A DNA stretch of 64,000 nucleotides from Diphasiastrum complanatum (GCA_029204225.1 CM055092.1:84782694-84846693), one strand, 5' to 3'. Numbered from the stretch's first letter, positions 1 through 10,873 are shown. Made by a program: numbers and translations. Notes: generated by a model from the letters alone, not told the origin.

Positions 1-587
1 GTAAGAAATGTTATTTACATACCCAATAAATATACCTACTTTGGAATGTTGGTCCAGCTTTGTTCTGTTGTCCTTAGGCACAAACACATGTGCTAGGCAT
101 CCGAAAACTCTTGCATGAGCAATACTTGGCTTCCTTCTCCACCATAATTCATATGGAGATTTTGGATATAGAGAAGTTTTCAATACTCGATTGAAGAGGT
201 AATTGGTTGCTCCAATTGCATCGGCCCAATATCCTTTGGGAAGATGTGCATGTGCAAGCATGCACTTGGCTGCCTCCACCAAAGTCTGATTTCTTCTTTC
301 GGCAACTCCATTATATTGGGGAGTATAAGTTGTAGTCACCTGATGTGTAATACCCTTTTGTCCGCAATAGTCTAGAAACTCATTAGATATTCTCCTGCTC
401 CATCACACCTTAAAAGAATGAGTCTGTGTTTTGTAGTCCTTTCTACAAAAGCTTGAAATTCTTTGAACATTTTGGTTGGGTGAGCACTGCTCCGATGGCA
501 TACTTGGATGCGTCGGTTATGCACGTGAAATTCTTTGGAGTAAACAAGAGCCCGGAGAATAGGTGCATTGGGGAGGGCTTCTTTCAA
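1..587 (-). pseudogene. Ty1/copia integrase fragment, cut by the window edge
   Basis: On the minus strand this reads as the second half of a copia integrase core. From 587 downward there is a stretch ending LRCDGAGEYL, the usual LRSDNGGEY motif. After a one-base frameshift near 390 come TYTPQYNGVAERRN, CMLAHAHLPKGYWADA and ARVFGCLAHVF, the typical end of the core and start of the C-terminal region. The protein would insert retroelement cDNA into the chromosome. The first residues upstream of 587 do not extend into a recognisable zinc-binding or GAG-pre-integrase region, so the 5' side is lost where the palindrome cluster begins. The RT and RNase H would lie left of base 1. The frameshift and the missing parts make it a dead relic. 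Confidence 0.85.
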
Positions 588-659
588 CTAAATGGACGCG
601 ACTCGTTTTTCATTAGTCCATTTGGGAACAACAACCACCTATGAAGAATTGCCAAAAAT

Positions 660-1015
660 TGGCGTGGATACAAGCGCGTGGATGTTCCACGCAAATGTCA
701 TTTTCGGCAGCAGATCGGCCGGATGTCATGAAATTCAAAATGCGTGGATTATCCACGCCAAGTCCGACTACCGGCAGCCGGGCAAACCTTCGACACCTAG
801 AGCCGGAAATAGGAATTCTAATTTCGCGTGGATACGCCATAGTAAAAATTAAATAAAAAAGGCTTGGCTTTCGCGTGGATAATTATCCACGCGTGGATTA
901 TCCATGCAAAATCCACAGAGTTGAGGCCGTGGATATTGCGTGGATAAATTTTTTTTATATCCACGCGGATAGGTTTCTGGAATTTGCGTGGATTATCCAC
1001 GCGTGGATTTTGGAT
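660..1015. repeat. Cluster of short GCGTGGAT / ATCCACGC palindromes
   Basis: At least eight copies of GCGTGGAT or its complement ATCCACGC occur here. Many are paired as near-perfect palindromes of the form GCGTGGATTATCCACGC, for example around 741-758, 873-895 and 986-1005. They are separated by ordinary AT-rich sequence. A second cluster of the same motif lies at 36655-36985. Dense short inverted motifs of this type are typical of the subterminal regions of hAT or Mutator-like DNA transposons, where they bind transposase. That assignment is inference, since no terminal repeat or target duplication was found. Confidence 0.7.
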
Positions 1016-2216
1016 TTGGCCTAATCATCATGTGGCATGTGTACTAGCTCAAGTTACCTCTAATGCCAAAATTGGCCTAATTACCTACTAACGTGTAGTG
1101 ACACAAAAAAAAGTCAATATGGCCTCTAACTCAACATAGATAACTTTTTCTATTTTTGACAGATTTCTATTATTGAAATCTGTGCAAAATTAACATAATT
1201 ATGTTTGTTTATGTATCCATTTGGGTTGGATCAAGATGTGCACAAAAGTGTGCATGTCAAGCACTTTCTCAAAAATTGATATGTCAACATGTTTTTCATA
1301 TACACATTAACGATTAAAATGATTGGGCCATTTTTTTTTAGAATTGAAGGCATCATATACAATAAGAAAACACAACGATTTAGTACATGTTTGTCTATGT
1401 AAAAAATGAAAAAATTAAATCACAATTCAAATTCATTGCAGTGCACTTACGCACAAAATATTAGCACAAACGAGTCATATTTGTTACTCTCTATTTCTCA
1501 TAAAAACCCTTAATGGTATAAAAATTGGAATATTTTTCTAGACCATTTTCTTGCGTGAGTGTTAAGCAAAAGATATCTCGAACCCATCTTTTGAAAAAAT
1601 TGTGCCCCTTGTTGGATCCAATAAATCCTTCTAATCATGAGCTACTTCTCTTGCTCCACATTCCAATAAATTTAGGAGGAGAAAAAATTGTTGGTTTTCG
1701 TCACTATAGTTAACTTTTCTTAAACTTTACACAAATTGTCAGTTCTCGTAACAATTGATGACTCTAACTTAGTGGAAATCATTGATCACTCTAGGAAACA
1801 ACATATACATTAGTCATGTTTCCCATATTTTTCAAGTTTAAGGCTTGCATGGCGAGTAATTTGTGCATGTAGTCAATTTTTTTGTTGCCTTATTTAGTTC
1901 ATGCGTATATTATGAGTGATGCTTCATCAATATTTCTTGAAACTCTATAAGTTAGATGGAGCTGACTATGAGTCAAAATGAAAAATGTTCTAGTGGACAT
2001 GTTTGTCTACAAAATCAATCTAACAGATTTTGATGATTTTAAAGTTAGAATCACTTGAAATTCGAACGTGACAATAGTCGCGATAGTTTTGTTTGAATTT
2101 GATAGGCATAGTCATGCATTAGGAGAAAGATTATTTCGTAGAGCGCAATTGTGCATCTATAGAATGCAACCATTTCTCTATCGAGCATCCTTTCCTTCTT
2201 CCGAGATATCCATCAT
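1016..2216. other. AT-rich stretch, probably in part a decayed copia LTR
   Basis: No gene is recognisable. Open frames here are short and look random. Because a tRNA-Met primer site begins at 2217, the last few hundred bases should be the 3' part of a 5' LTR, ending near the ATATCCATCA just before the primer site. No matching LTR start was found in the window. Confidence 0.4.
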
Positions 2217-2580
2217 GGTATCAGAGCATATTATTTGATATCCATCATGGTATTAGAGCAGTAATTTTTGGCATCAGATCATTTCTATTGATTGTCAACG
2301 TTGCATGGTAACAGTGTCTTGATATTATCAGATATTATGTTTTATCTTTAAGTCATCGAGATATCTATAGACTAACTTTCAGATGGATTTAGAAAGCAAA
2401 GCTGGTCTCACAATAGACAAGCTAAATGGATCCAATTATCATTTGTGGGAATTTAAATCTTTCAAACTAATCATTCTCAATATATCATATACCTAAATTG
2501 GCCATGTATATGAAGCTCAAATTTCAAAAGAAGTATGGGGCATCTTGAGCGCATTATATGATGTGAGTGAATATTGATTG
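2217..2580 (+). pseudogene. Ty1/copia primer site and gag start
   Basis: TGGTATCAGAGCA at 2217 matches the usual copia primer-binding site for initiator tRNA-Met. A gag-like reading frame starts at 2383 with LTIDKLNGSNYHLWEFK, the classic copia gag opening (substrate-binding KLNGSNYxxWK). After a stop it continues in pieces to KEVWGILSALYD near 2570. There it is broken by the small insertion at about 2580-2756, after which no gag is visible. The same copia family appears as later gag, protease and integrase pieces at 19156-20398 and 28850-30048. The fragment is non-functional. Confidence 0.75.
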
Positions 2581-2756
2581 TGAATATTCTTAAATACTAA
2601 AATAATCTACAACGTAATCGTGATTAATATGAATGTTAAAACGTTATTATTCAAAATAAAGATTGCGCTTGCTAATCTTCATTAGTTGTGGTAAAATTGT
2701 TCTATATGTTTGAATGAAGACAATGATTATCTTCACAAATATACAGATTTGCAAGT
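2580..2756. repeat. Small insertion in copia gag (copy 1)
   Basis: About 177 bp that recurs nearly unchanged at 18975-19155 (shared: ACTAAAATAATCTACAACG, GATTGCGCTTGCTA, GTTTGAATGAAGACAATGA). Here its left edge lies in copia gag just after the codons for ALYD. In the other copy its right edge lies just before the gag codons for VTSKLHL. A GTGA at both edges would be a 4-bp target duplication. It codes for nothing recognisable. Confidence 0.55.
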
Positions 2757-3439
2757 TTTTGATCGTGTTGCAATTAGAGATTTTACCACATGCTAAAACA
2801 AAGGCGATGAGGTACTTTTAATATTATTCTTCTTGCCATTAGTTAATATCGTTGTCTATCACACAAAGAATAAACAAACTAACAATTGGATCGAAATTTT
2901 AGGTTGAAGGAACATTGGTAGTGAATGGAATCAATCAAAACCCATTACATAAACTAATAAAAATTACAAATCTTATCATTTTCTTAAAACATTAATTCAC
3001 ATATTTCAAAATCATTATACACACTAATTACACAAAATAATTTATCTAGGCTCTTCAATTCATGGGCCAAAATGCTCAAAATATTTTTTCAACAAGATTA
3101 AAATTATTATACAAAGTCATATAACAAATTTATCCTTTTTAATTAGGATTTTGATTGATTCAAACTATGGGCCATTGTTTGCAAAAGCCAACAAGTACAA
3201 GAATGGAATCAACATCTTTCTCTAAAACAACAAGTTTGTACAAAACTCATAATAAATATTATAGATCTCATCTAACATTCAAATATAAAAATTTATCACA
3301 ACAATATAAAAAACATTTTAAATAAATCTTAAAATTTTAGGATTCATGCTATTATGACATCGCAAGGCCTTTGTGTACAATACCACATGGTTCGTTTTTG
3401 TTAGGAATCTCGATCATCAACCCATGAGATCACAAGAGA
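2757..3439. other. AT-rich sequence without recognisable genes
   Basis: No coding similarity, RNA gene or terminal repeat could be recognised. The segment around 3340-3410 resembles 26060-26110 (AAGGCCTTTG followed by CCACA and GTTC), so a diffuse repeat may be present, but the match is weak. Confidence 0.3.
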
Positions 3440-3652
3440 ATTTAAAAGGGGGGGAGGGGGGTCCTCGCATCTTGCGGGCACGGGCCGCATGAATTGCGGT
3501 TTGGCCCCGGTGCGCTCTCAGCCACCAGTGTTTTTCTTTTTTTTTTTAAATTGGCTGCCCAGACACGTGGTGTCCAACCAGCCAGTGTTTGTCCCATAAG
3601 CATTCCTGACAGATTATGGGGAGGGCATATATACAGAAACTCTCCATAACCT

Positions 3653-3693
<41 letters not shown>

Positions 3694-4400
3694 CCTTGCC
3701 CACCGCCCCGGCGCCACTTGCACGGTGCCTGGCTCCACCCTCACGCTGCTCGGCGCCTATCGCCACCCCAGTGCGGCTCCACATAATTGTAGCACCCTGG
3801 CGCGTCAGGGTGCGCCAGCCAAGGGCTGGCCAAAAAGGGGCAAGTAGGCGCCGTGGCGCGAGGGCGGGTGCGCCAGGGGGCAGGCAGCGCCCAGGTGGCG
3901 CCGGGCAGGGGCACTAGCGCCAGGTGGGTGGCGCTGGGCAGGCCCAGGTGGCACCGGGCAGGCAGCGCCCAGGTGGCACCGGGCAGAGAGCACCAGCGCC
4001 AGGCAGGCCCAGGTGGCACCCACCTGCACACATGTGAGTAAGTAGGTGAGTTCAGTTATATGTAGGTACTGGTTTATCTCAGAGATTTGCTTATGGGATA
4101 AACCCTGGTACCCGACACGTGGCACCAGGGCAAGCAGTTTAAGAAAAAAAAAAAAAAACCTCCCTACCTGGCCCACCCTAACGCGTGCGCAGGGTGCTAA
4201 ATATTAGAGGAGCCCCCCAGTGCCAGCCCGCCCGCCCGGAATCTGCCCTGGCGCCGCCCAGCGAAATCAGGCGCCCCAGCCGCGAGGGGGGGGAGGGGGC
4301 GGGGGCACAGGGGCCAAACCCCTCCCAGGCGCGGGCAGTGCTCGTAAGCCCCAGCGGAGCGGGGTTGGGCAAGATGGCCCACATCTTGGGGGTAATATAT
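3440..4400. other. GC-rich island with decayed tandem repeats, upstream of the host gene
   Basis: Base composition jumps from AT-rich to strongly GC-rich. From 3840 to 4025 short units such as CAGGTGGCACCGGGCAGG and GGCAGCGCCCAGGTGGC recur as an irregular minisatellite. Near the edges, GGGCAGCCAATTTAAAAAAA (complement of about 3540-3565) resembles GGGCAAGCAGTTTAAGAAAA (4127-4150) in inverted orientation, each next to a CACGTG. This suggests, weakly, a small GC-rich element with inverted ends. Open frames here have skewed composition and no recognisable domain. A CpG-rich promoter region for the gene at 4773 is an alternative. Confidence 0.4.
3657..3692. repeat. (GT)n microsatellite
   Basis: Uninterrupted TG dinucleotides of about 36 bp. 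Confidence 0.95.
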
Positions 4401-4432
4401 GATTTTTAATCTGGCACCGTTGGATAATCTGA

Positions 4433-4772
4433 AATGCAGCTGGATTCTACCACGTGTCTTTTAATCAGCCACGTATTAACTCTTAGGGGCGTAATACATA
4501 CCGTGTCATTAAGCACTACTGGATCCCCGTTCTCTCACCGTTTAGGGTTTAGGGTTGCTCGATCGATCTATCGATACATTTTTTCCGTGTTTTTGCTGAT
4601 CGATCGATACATTTTGGTGTCGCTGGATCGCATCTGTGAATGCATTGATTGTTGCAAAGGCGATGGATGGATCGCCAAGGAAGGGGTGAGCGAGTGAGCG
4701 AGAGGTCGACGAAGCTGCTGATATAAATAAAAGCGCAGTAAGAAATCGTGTGTTCTGTTGTGGTCTGGGATC
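4433..4772 (+). promoter_or_regulatory. Upstream region of the small host gene
   Basis: Contains a CACGTG G-box core at 4451-4456 and the telo-box tract TTTAGGGTTTAGGGTT at 4541-4556. Telo-boxes (AAACCCTA in either orientation) are common just upstream of, or in the 5' UTR of, plant housekeeping genes for ribosomal or mitochondrial functions. No clear TATA box is seen, although ATATAAATAAAAG at 4720-4733 is possible. The exact transcription start is unknown. Confidence 0.5.
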
Positions 4773-5506
4773 ATGGCTCTCACCAACCTGTTGCTAACAG
4801 TGGTTGGGGTGAGCGCTGTGTGGCTGGTGCTTCGGGGAGATGTGCGACAGTCATCCATCACCCTGCGTCGCAATCTGCGCCATATCCGCAACTGGCTGGA
4901 GCACGACCTTCCCTCGGAGTCAGTACTTTCCTTTCTTTCACGCTTTTGAATTTTTGGTACGTTCTTTGTTATGTGCTGCCTGACATCTTATATTTTGAAA
5001 TCTCTGTTGCATTGGAAGCCACCATGAATCTATCTATTCCTCAATTTAGAAAGATTTCTATTCTGACCTTATAGGACCTGAGCTTCAATCTTTTGCCTGC
5101 CATGGCCGTCCTTTAGAACAATATGCTTTCTTGTCCGTCGTTGCAAGTTTCATAAATTTTGAATTCAGACTAGAGGCATGCCAAATGTGAGGTAGAACAA
5201 CTATTAATCTGTTAAGTTGTTTGCATTAGTTTGTCAGTTTTGATGATGTCATTGTTTTGCTCCATATGTATCAGAGATGTTACTTTTCGAAATATAAGCC
5301 AGATTACGTCTCGTTGGTGAGACCCCATACCTCCCTCGCGTTTATAGCTTACTTGATGAGTAATTTTATCTAGGTATTGTGTTGTTCAGAGTATATATAT
5401 TTTTTGCAGGAATGGTTTGCATAAACCTAAAAGCATTGTAGGCGAAGGCGTGGCTAAACCAACAGAAAGCGTACGTCCTGAAAAGCCAACTTCTAAAGAA
5501 GGATAA
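4773..5506 (+). CDS. Small conserved plant membrane protein, two exons, 80 aa
   Basis: Exon 1 is 4773-4918 and exon 2 is 5410-5506. The intron (4919-5409) starts GTCAGT and ends TTTTTTGCAG. The join is in phase and gives an 80-residue protein ending in TAA at 5504-5506. Residues 3-20 (LTNLLLTVVGVSAVWLVL) form one hydrophobic segment, followed by a basic stretch (RRNLRHIRNWL) and a polar, proline- and lysine-rich tail. The N-terminus (MALTN, VxGVSAV, LR-DV-QS, RRN, IRNWLE) resembles a small uncharacterised protein found widely in plants. The predicted form is single-pass with a short N-terminal anchor; organelle or membrane is undecided and function unknown. This is the only complete host gene I can support. 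The telo-box upstream and exon-biased GC content favour a live gene. The start is the first ATG in the frame and matches the family. Confidence 0.8.
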
Positions 5507-7085
5507 ACTTAGATCGCAGGCATAAGTGCACGTATCAAAGAATCATTTGCTAATAAAGGGCCGGAATGATTTCTTGGTGAGATGATGATGACAACAAAGA
5601 ATCATTTGCCGAAAAAGTTCCCGGATGATTTTTTGGTGAGATGATGGTGACAATAAATTTCCAGACCCATTCTACAATTTGGCACGAGAAAGTTGCTACA
5701 GTGCTTTTGCCTCCCATATAATTACAAGTCAAAACCGTCAGTAAGAACACCAGTTTTTTGCTAGTACAAACTTCTGCATTGGCATCTTGCTAGCATTTAC
5801 TGTCAGAAAAACTGTGAAAATGTGATCGTCTACTTGTTTTTGGAGTCACGCCATCTTCTTGCAGTCATAAATTCAGACAACATTCTATGAGATTTTGCCA
5901 ATGTTAATACTGCAAAGTGCAAGGTCTGGCATACAATATGGAAGATCCATTTCAAAAAAATTTAGGAAAAGGCCTTTTCAGTAAGAATTGTATCCTTTTT
6001 GCAATATACAAAGTCCTGTAGTTGGTGCCCTAAATTTATCAATCAGGATGGATTTTTTTTTCTGAATTTTGTGCATCATTAAGTTGTTCCACAATTTCAT
6101 GAGCTTTTGTGTTCTTGTATAAGGTCATTTCTTTGTGTAAGGTCAAGAAGTGCTTGTAGTGAGATTTTTGTGCTTTGTTTTATGGTGGACGAAGTTCAAC
6201 TTAGTGAAGTTTGAAGGAACTGCCTCAATGAGTTTAATAACTAGTTTCGATTTTGGACATAGACTTTGCCAATCATGTTTATAACAAATCATTAACTAGA
6301 ATATGGCAAACAGTTTATATTGTTGAGAGTTGCTTATTGTCTATTTGCTTGAAGCACATGGACTGGCAGATTAGCCTTGCAACGGATATAGTGACAAGTC
6401 TTGTGCTTGCAGCCTGAGTGATACAATGTTTTGAAGCCTAGATATGATATGCGCCCATCTATATTTTAAAGCATTTTGGGCCCTTGGAATTAGGGACTAG
6501 ACTACAAGTAAATTGTGAATTTAAACCCTTCCCTCTAGATATGTTTTCACAATAAGACAGGTGGTTAAGTTTTTAGATAACTATCAATAGGAGCTGTGAA
6601 CTATATATGCAATAGGTTGAAGGTATAGAAGTTGTGTAGCTAGTGCAGCTCAAATAATTGAAATCAACATGAGTAAGAATTAGTCGTTGGGAAAATTTTC
6701 AGTATTGTCCTTTTACAAGACATATGTGAGCTCCTTTGATAGGTAAAATTCCCTACAATAGAATGTGAACTGTGGCAGGAAGAGGTTGGTTCAGAAGGAT
6801 GTTCTTGCAAGTGAATGGTCGCCTCACACAAATCATTGATGATTGCAAAAGAAAACACATGCACAGAGCAGATGAGCAAAAAGGTGAGGCAAAGTTGTAT
6901 ACTACCTGAAAAATGTAAAGCATACATAAATCTTTAAAGCTTATACATTATCCATTCCCAAATCAGGTCTTCTTACGGCCCTTCCCATTACACCCCCTGT
7001 TGTAACCACATTTCCTATAGCATCCCTCTAACAACTAACTAACTCCCTTTTTTACATGCTCTAAATTATTAGATAGATTTACAAT
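5507..7085. other. 3' flank of the host gene and unassigned AT-rich DNA
   Basis: Bases 5507 to about 6150 are probably the 3' UTR and downstream flank of the small gene. At 5540-5660 there is a short imperfect duplication of AAAGAATCATTTGC...GGATGATTT(C/T)TTGGTGAGATGATG. No other gene is seen. From about 7083 down toward 6950 the sequence may be the 3' LTR of the copia remnant that follows, but no LTR end was found. Confidence 0.35.
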
Positions 7086-7490
7086 CCCTCCCCCCCCCTC
7101 CAATTTAGAACTGTCTAAACTATTTAAATGTAGCATTGATTCCAAATACATAAAACATTATTTTGACAGAGGTTTTGGTATCACATTTGCTATCATTTCC
7201 TTGGTAGCACAGTAAATTATAATCCCTTTGTCATCATGTATCATTTTCTGCAGAAAATGTTACTGGAGTGCAAAGTGTTTGCTTTTCTTGTGAAATCCAC
7301 CATTTTTCCCTAGGAAAATGCATCCTTGATTGTCATTGTAAAGCTTTATTGGCAGCCGTTCAATTCCTTGCCCTTTTTGCGTGCACATAATTGCTCTCAA
7401 GGATGGTTGACACATATTAGTCTTGATTGTATTTCCACCAATCTGTCTTCTGGTCACCTGTAGTGCAGCTGCCCAAGATGTTTCATCTCA
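7086..7490 (-). pseudogene. Ty1/copia RNase H remnant with polypurine tract
   Basis: On the minus strand, 7460 to about 7190 encodes LYNDNQGCIFLGKN, FHKKSKHFALQ, HFLQKMIHDDKG and IIIYCATKEMIANV. These match in order the end of the copia RNase H domain (DNQ, FH.RTKHI, HF.R, T..Q.AD). It is followed by a purine run (GGAGGGGGGGGGGAGGG, complement of 7086-7103) in the position of the polypurine tract. The upstream RT is absent and there are stops, so this is a relic. Homopolymer length may also be uncertain. Confidence 0.75.
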
Positions 7491-7820
7491 AACCTGTTTT
7501 CAAGACACTAAGAACAATTTCACGTTCCGTTGAACAAAAAGACTTATATCAACAGAGCCACAATGAAACGATACAGTAGTAGGATTGAAATTGCACTCTG
7601 ATTAATAACAACAATGAGTAAAATGGCATGAAGTTGTAATTTCATCTTGCTGAGCGTGATAACGCTGATACAGATCAACAATTAATCAAACTTTGAATTC
7701 TCAGAAGAAGTTTTCTGATGAAGATTAACCTATTTGATATCTTACAAATATCTACAACAACCTTGTATACAGTTATTACAACCGCCTCATTACTATAAAT
7801 GCTTTGTACAATGTAGGTGG

Positions 7821-8261
7821 TGTTAGAAATTATAAATGATAATGTTAGTTTCCCATAGGTTATTTTGATTCAAAAGGTTAAGACTTGTGTAACCATGGGA
7901 TAGGTTTATTATTTAGACCATGTTAAGATAGTTTTAGTTAAGTTGGAACCAATTTTTGGTCTAGTGATAACTCGTGGGTCCAAGTAAAGTCTAATTATGT
8001 TAAGGGACCCTATCTTGATTTTTGGGAGTGCCCTATAATTAGTAGTGGGTTTGGAAGGTTCTACAACTTAGAGTTTGGAAGAGTCTAGGCCCTTGGAAGG
8101 CCTATTCATTTGTACTCATTGTTCATTTGTAATTCATTCCCTTTCAAGCATTGCTACTACTCTCTCTCCTTGAGGGCACCTAACCTTATCCCTCTTCTTA
8201 TTCTTCTTCTTGTATATGGAGATTGAATGTTAGAAGAATCTTGGCACTTTGATTTCCTACA
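7821..8261 (+). repeat. 5' LTR of the non-autonomous element
   Basis: Starts TGTTAGAAAT and ends TTTCCTACA. It matches 10449-10873 closely over more than 400 bp, with a few substitutions and a longer CTT run in the 3' copy. The differences mean the insertion is not recent. Confidence 0.9.
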
Positions 8262-8265
8262 TGGA

Positions 8266-8282
8266 TGGTATCAGAGCCATGG
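8266..8282 (+). promoter_or_regulatory. Primer-binding site (initiator tRNA-Met)
   Basis: TGGTATCAGAGCCATGG lies 4 bp after the 5' LTR and is complementary to the 3' end of plant initiator tRNA-Met, as in most copia elements. Confidence 0.85.
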
Positions 8283-9106
8283 ATCTTCTATGCTTGATTT
8301 AGGGCGCCCTACCAAAAGAGACCGTCTTCACTTAGGGATCACAAAAATTCAGCACCCTTGTTGATGTTTTGGAGTGAAGATCCGTTCAATTTTGACTCTT
8401 TTCCGTTTTGCAGGAGGACGCCACACATCAAAGGAGATAACAAGATTTTGGGCGCCCAAAAATCAATTGGTTGTTTGTTGATTTTTCAGGTTGCAGGAAG
8501 GCGCCATTAATTATCTTCTTCTGGGGCTGCTTTTAGGTCGCCCACATCCGTGTAGGATTATCCTACTTCCGTTGGTCCGCTGCTGCCCTATTTTTCAGAT
8601 TTGCTTCTTTGCAGGAGGGCGCCCATCTACAAGCAATTTTTATCTTCTGATTTGGCTAAAAAATCAGCACCCTTGCTAATTTTACAAAGTGAAGATCCGC
8701 TTCTTTTTGCTTGTTTTCAGGTGTGGAAGAAGTCGCTAATTTTTTGTGATGATCCGATCACATGCCGCTGAAAATTGGACAACATACTACCATTTGTAGG
8801 GTGTTTGCAACATTCCTATCCGTGTTGTGTATTGTTGACACTTTTTGGCAAGAAAGAAGGGTTCCGGAAAAAGCTTTGTTGGAGGCTACCCTAATTCTTT
8901 GCTTGCTGGTTTTTTGAGTTTGTAATGCAATTTCAAGCTGAAATTTTCAGCACACAAGGCTTATAGGAGGGCGACTTTTTACATCCATCTAATGTGTGGT
9001 TTCGACACATTCCAATGCTGATTTTTTAGATTTGATACTTGTTGGTTTTTGTGTCTTTTAGGGCACATTTAGGGTTTGAAAAAGTTTATCTTCTTGGCTG
9101 GTTCTT

Positions 9107-9310
9107 ATGGCAAAAGATTTGGGAGCAATTTGTACTTGTTCGGACGAAGATATGTTGGATGACACCAACTATTTTTCATGGATTGCAAGTTGAGGCATCG
9201 ACATGATGATCAAGCTCTTTCATTGGTTTATCGGTAACAAGATCTATCTTATATCATTTGAGATTTTGCAAGACCTCTAAAAGTGCTTGAGAAACACTTT
9301 CAAAGATGTA
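9107..9310 (+). pseudogene. Remnant of copia gag N-terminus
   Basis: An ATG at 9107 opens MAKDLGAI...DDTNYFSWIAS, aligned with MAKESESIGS...NDTNYSLWCYM of the next element (11962). It stops after about 30 codons. Near 9270 KCLRNTFKDVS again resembles the gag of the neighbour. The middle of gag has been deleted. Confidence 0.6.
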
Positions 9311-10112
9311 TCGAATAAAAGATTCATCATCATGCTTTCTCCTCTCTACTTCATCCTCTTTGAAGGTAGAAGAGCAAAGACATGCAAAGTTTGATCATTG
9401 TCTTTCTACAAGTACAAGTTTGCATCGGAATGTTGGTATGGTAGAGCATTCTTCTTCTCTTGAGCCATTTGTTGCAAATGATGGATGCATTAGTGAAGAA
9501 CTTTATGAGCAAGCTTCTCAAGTTAATCTTTTGGAAAAGGCTGAAATCAAGCATTCTTTGAAGCCATTTTGTACTAATGGAGGAGGGGAAAAAATCATGT
9601 CAATTAGTACATTGGTTCAAAGTGGCGTGTTGCTGGATTTTTTGGGTGTTCAAAGTGGCAAACTGCTGGTTTTTTTTTCTTGAAGATGGTGGACAACAGA
9701 TTCAGCCATGGTTTATTGATCATTTTCAGCCTATGTTACATCGTGAGCATCCTATTATGCATCGGGAACGGCCTGCGGAAGGTTTTTGGACAATAAGGTC
9801 CACATTTGGAACACTTTGGACAACAAAGTGTTGGTGATTTTGTGACAGCCTGCTACAGCCTCTTGTTGGCTGTGCGAGTCTTTGCGGCATATCAAAACAT
9901 CTTTTTACCTTGGAGGAAACACACATGCCTCACCAGAATCAGTACCTTATGCTGATTTTCCTGTTTTGATGCTTACTTCTTATGATGACGATGTTGCCTT
10001 ACCTAGTGTTGGTGAGCAGATCATTGATAGTAAGATTCGGGAGGATGTGATGGTAAAAGAATATCATACTCTTTTTTATGTTTCTTGTAAGAAGACTTAT
10101 GGAATCATGTGA
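9306..10112 (+). other. Interior of the non-autonomous element, unassigned open stretches
   Basis: Open stretches at 9306-9683 (125 codons) and 9882-10112 (76 codons) have no recognisable domain. The first is serine-rich with SSCFLLSTSSSLKVEE. They could be degenerate gag or pol sequence or filler, and I see no reason to call them genes. Confidence 0.3.
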
Positions 10113-10448
10113 GAACCATTGATGAATTGCAAATCCATATTTTGGCTTGTGGCTGGTTTTTTGGTTACTTATTTTGGATGGAACATGCTTGTCTTCACTC
10201 TTCGACTTGATGCTACCGCAGTTCGTGCTTTACATCTCTTCTACATAGGGCATGATTGCGGCTGAGATTTCGACTACTTCAAGCTGAAGTTTTTTTTTTT
10301 TTTTGGCGGCATTAAGCCTGGACAACAAGCTACATCTTTTCATTTTTGGCTACATAATGTTTCGCGCAACATGCAACACTTTGCATTTTTGTTGTAATTT
10401 TTCATACTTCGTGTCATGTTATGTTTTTACATTATCATTCAAGGAGGG

Positions 10449-10873
10449 TGTTAGAAATAATAAATGATAATGTTAGTTTCCCATAGATTACTTTGATCCA
10501 AAAGATTGAGACTTGTGTAACCATGGGATAGGTTTATTTTTTAGACCATGTTAAGATAGTTTTAGTTAAGTTGGACCCAATTTTGGTCTAGTGGTAACTC
10601 GTGGGTCCAAGTAAAGTCTAATTATGTTAAGGGATCCTATCTTGACTTTTGGGAGTGCCCTATAATTAGTAGTAGATTTGGAAGGTTCTAGAACTTAGAG
10701 TTTGGAAGAATCTAGGTCCTTGGAAGGCCTATCTATATGTACTCATTGTTTATTTGTAGTTCATTCCCTTTCAAGCATTGCTACTACTTTCTCTCTCCTT
10801 GAGGGCGCCTAACCCTCTCCCTCTTCTTCTTCTTCTTCTTCTTCTTCTTCTTCTTCTTCTTGTATATGGAGAT
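10449..10873 (+). repeat. 3' LTR of the non-autonomous element, truncated
   Basis: Starts TGTTAGAAAT right after the polypurine tract AAGGAGGG and matches the 5' LTR to GTATATGGAGATT. The last 30 or so bp, including the TTTCCTACA end, are missing because the next element begins at 10874. A (CTT)n run at about 10822-10860 is expanded relative to the 5' LTR. Confidence 0.85.

Larger units (their letters stand above)
7821..10873 (+). mobile_element. Short non-autonomous copia-type LTR element, 3' LTR truncated
   Basis: Two direct LTRs (7821-8261 and 10449-10873) flank about 2.2 kb. The order LTR, tRNA-Met primer site, degenerate interior, polypurine tract AAGGAGGG, LTR is complete. The interior lacks protease, integrase and RT. 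Only a gag start survives. It should depend on proteins of a related element; the adjacent element at 10874 has a similar LTR and gag start and is a natural candidate. The 3' LTR stops at the point where that element begins, showing the neighbour inserted later. Confidence 0.85.

Noticed and set aside
660-1015. TTATCCAC words resembling bacterial DnaA boxes, hinting at a replication origin
   Set aside because: The motif is a longer palindrome (GCGTGGATTATCCACGC) in a plant nuclear context with introns and LTR elements. The similarity to DnaA boxes is coincidental.
3656-3847. Open frames with Cys-Val or Thr-His repeats
   Set aside because: Products of the (GT)n microsatellite and the GC-rich island.
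4541-4556. TTTAGGGTTTAGGGTT as an interstitial telomere
   Set aside because: Only two units, next to a gene start; better explained as a telo-box promoter element.
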